A stretch of 50,301 nt of DNA, from positions 1 to 50,301 of the forward strand of contig CAKULV010000020.1 in the NCBI GenBank assembly GCA_934667425.1, written 5' to 3'. The stretch is from an uncultured Kiritimatiellota bacterium (GTDB lineage: Bacteria > Verrucomicrobiota > Kiritimatiellia > RFP12 > UBA1067). The notes below the pieces were generated by a model. It saw nothing but the letters and a program-made list of their open reading frames with translations, was not told where the DNA came from and ran no database searches. Position 1 is the first letter of the stretch; each line of letters starts with the position of its first letter. This document shows positions 49,585 through 50,301 of this stretch, in pieces. Both the position numbers and the translations under genes were made by a program.

Positions 49585-50301
49585 TCAGCGTTCGCGTCGC
49601 ACGTCCGTCACTACGTCGCGGATGACGCGGCCGCCCTTAACCTCGCGGTCGATCCAGCGGCCATGGCCGTCTGGAAGCCGGAAGGCGTAGTCCGTCCATG
49701 ATTCCGGCACCGTGCCGCGCACGAGCATCTCGTTCACAGCGAAGACGCAGTTGCCGCTCGCCGTCGTGAACCACGGGTGGATGCGCAACCCCGGCTCGTT
49801 TATCTCCCACGTCTCGCCGAACGGGCCCATCGCCCCCGCCGCCTCCAGAAGCCAGCGCACCGGCTCCGCGCGGTCGCCGAGTTCCGTCATCGAGGCGGAC
49901 ATCTTCGCCGCATACCACGGGCAGACGCTCTTGCCCATCGGGTACATGTTTCCAGCCGCCTTGCCAGCGTTTATGAAGTGCCATGCCGCGTTCGTCTGCC
50001 GCGCCTCGCCGTTCGGGAAGATCGGGAAGGGGTAGAGCCCGCCGAGCGTGCCGACAGACTCCTCCGTGCAGTTCTCGTAGGCGACGTAGCGCGTCCCAGT
50101 CGGGTCGGTCGGCAGACCCTTCACGAGGCGGTCTGCCGCCGCGCGGAAGTCCGCCGCCTCGTCCCGGCCGATGCCGAGGACGTCCGCAGCGTCCGCCGCG
50201 ACACGCATGGCGTAGATCGCCGAACAGGTCGAGAGGAACGCCTTGTCCTTCGACGGGCCGAGGCGTTCGAGGTCGGTGCAGCGTCCGATCCACGCGACGC
50301 C
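49585..50301 (-). CDS. C-terminal part of an alpha/alpha-barrel glycosidase-like protein (runs off the right edge)
   Basis: The frame is open to the window edge, so the start is outside; 238 codons are visible. They include KDKAFLSTCSAIYAMRVAAD, AYENCTEESVGTLGGLYPFP, NAAWHFINAGKAAGNMYPMG and GETWEINEPGLRIHPWFTTA. Repeated amphipathic helices with conserved W, E and G turns, and a closing WFTTASGNCVFAVNEMLV segment, are typical of the six-hairpin barrels of glycosidase families such as GH65, GH95 and related hydrolases. The catalytic residues are probably partly outside the window. A short beta-strand tail (RWIDREVKGGRVIRDVVTDV) ends the protein. Gap 49500-49584 holds only the promoter and hairpin described separately. 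Confidence 0.6.
   Translation of the reverse strand, partial: GVAWIGRCTDLERLGPSKDKAFLSTCSAIYAMRVAADAADVLGIGRDEAADFRAAADRLVKGLPTDPTGTRYVAYENCTEESVGTLGGLYPFPIFPNGEARQTNAAWHFINAGKAAGNMYPMGKSVCPWYAAKMSASMTELGDRAEPVRWLLEAAGAMGPFGETWEINEPGLRIHPWFTTASGNCVFAVNEMLVRGTVPESWTDYAFRLPDGHGRWIDREVKGGRVIRDVVTDVRRER

Noticed and set aside
1..50301. tRNA, rRNA, CRISPR array, prophage or insertion-sequence transposase
   Set aside because: Read-through of the gaps showed no cloverleaf-like sequence, no regularly spaced repeats and no transposase or integrase family in any plausible gene.

Overview
The window is a 50.3-kb stretch of a GC-rich, Gram-negative bacterial genome. It is dominated by exported carbohydrate-active and surface-display proteins. 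Signal peptides, several Tat (RR) signals, CBM9-like modules, DUF4838- and DUF4091/GH123-type hydrolases, beta-helical display proteins and a XylR-like AraC regulator together suggest a glycan-degrading member of the Verrucomicrobiota/Kiritimatiellota/Lentisphaerota group, plausibly from an animal gut. That placement is inferred from gene content, not from a marker gene. No rRNA, tRNA or CRISPR array was seen.

Layout. (1) 1-1609: the 5' end of pdxS (minus strand), divergent from a PdxR/MocR-type regulator that lacks the PLP-binding lysine. A 7-bp-arm inverted repeat lies between the genes. (2) 1745-10452: a very GC-rich operon of a three-repeat LamG-like surface protein, a CBM9 plus glycosidase-like protein and a GH36-type alpha-galactosidase. 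It is preceded by a 12-G tract in the promoter and ends at an orphan Tat-gene start (10485). (3) 10510-19569: a convergent XylR-like AraC regulator, then a glycosidase-like TIM barrel, a DUF4838 protein and a G8/beta-helix surface protein, followed by two gene fragments. (4) 19714-26792: an SGNH plus alpha/beta-hydrolase fusion, a beta-helix surface protein and a Tat metallophosphatase, ending in a scar where a maf 5' fragment abuts a glycosidase 3' fragment. (5) 26878-28479: an AAA-ATPase/PD-(D/E)XK protein. (6) 28671-33111: an overlapping operon of a fucose-isomerase-family enzyme, a Tat lipoprotein with two sugar-epimerase barrels and a Tat Gfo/Idh/MocA oxidoreductase, behind an AraC-type direct-repeat site. 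(7) 33137-43005: a REP-like palindrome pair, then a tightly packed operon of a surface protein, a glycosidase-like protein, a CBM9-GH123-SGNH fusion and a FAD oxidoreductase. (8) 43075-44283: proA. (9) 44327-49499 (minus): two large membrane glycosyltransferase-like proteins. (10) The right edge holds the C-terminal part of an alpha/alpha-barrel glycosidase.

How it may work together: large proteins with short shared C-terminal tails may sit on the cell surface and hold polysaccharide. Glycosidases and esterases then trim it. The Tat-exported Gfo/Idh/MocA enzyme and double-barrel epimerase, together with the FAD oxidoreductase, suggest an oxidative route of glycoside cleavage outside the cytoplasm. 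The isomerase would process a released sugar in the cytoplasm. This scheme is inference from family membership and gene order.

A second theme is transcription. Several genes have a near-consensus -10 box placed so that transcription would begin at, or within two bases of, the start codon, which points to leaderless mRNAs. Gene fragments and an abrupt codon-usage change near 10.5 kb show that the region has been rearranged.
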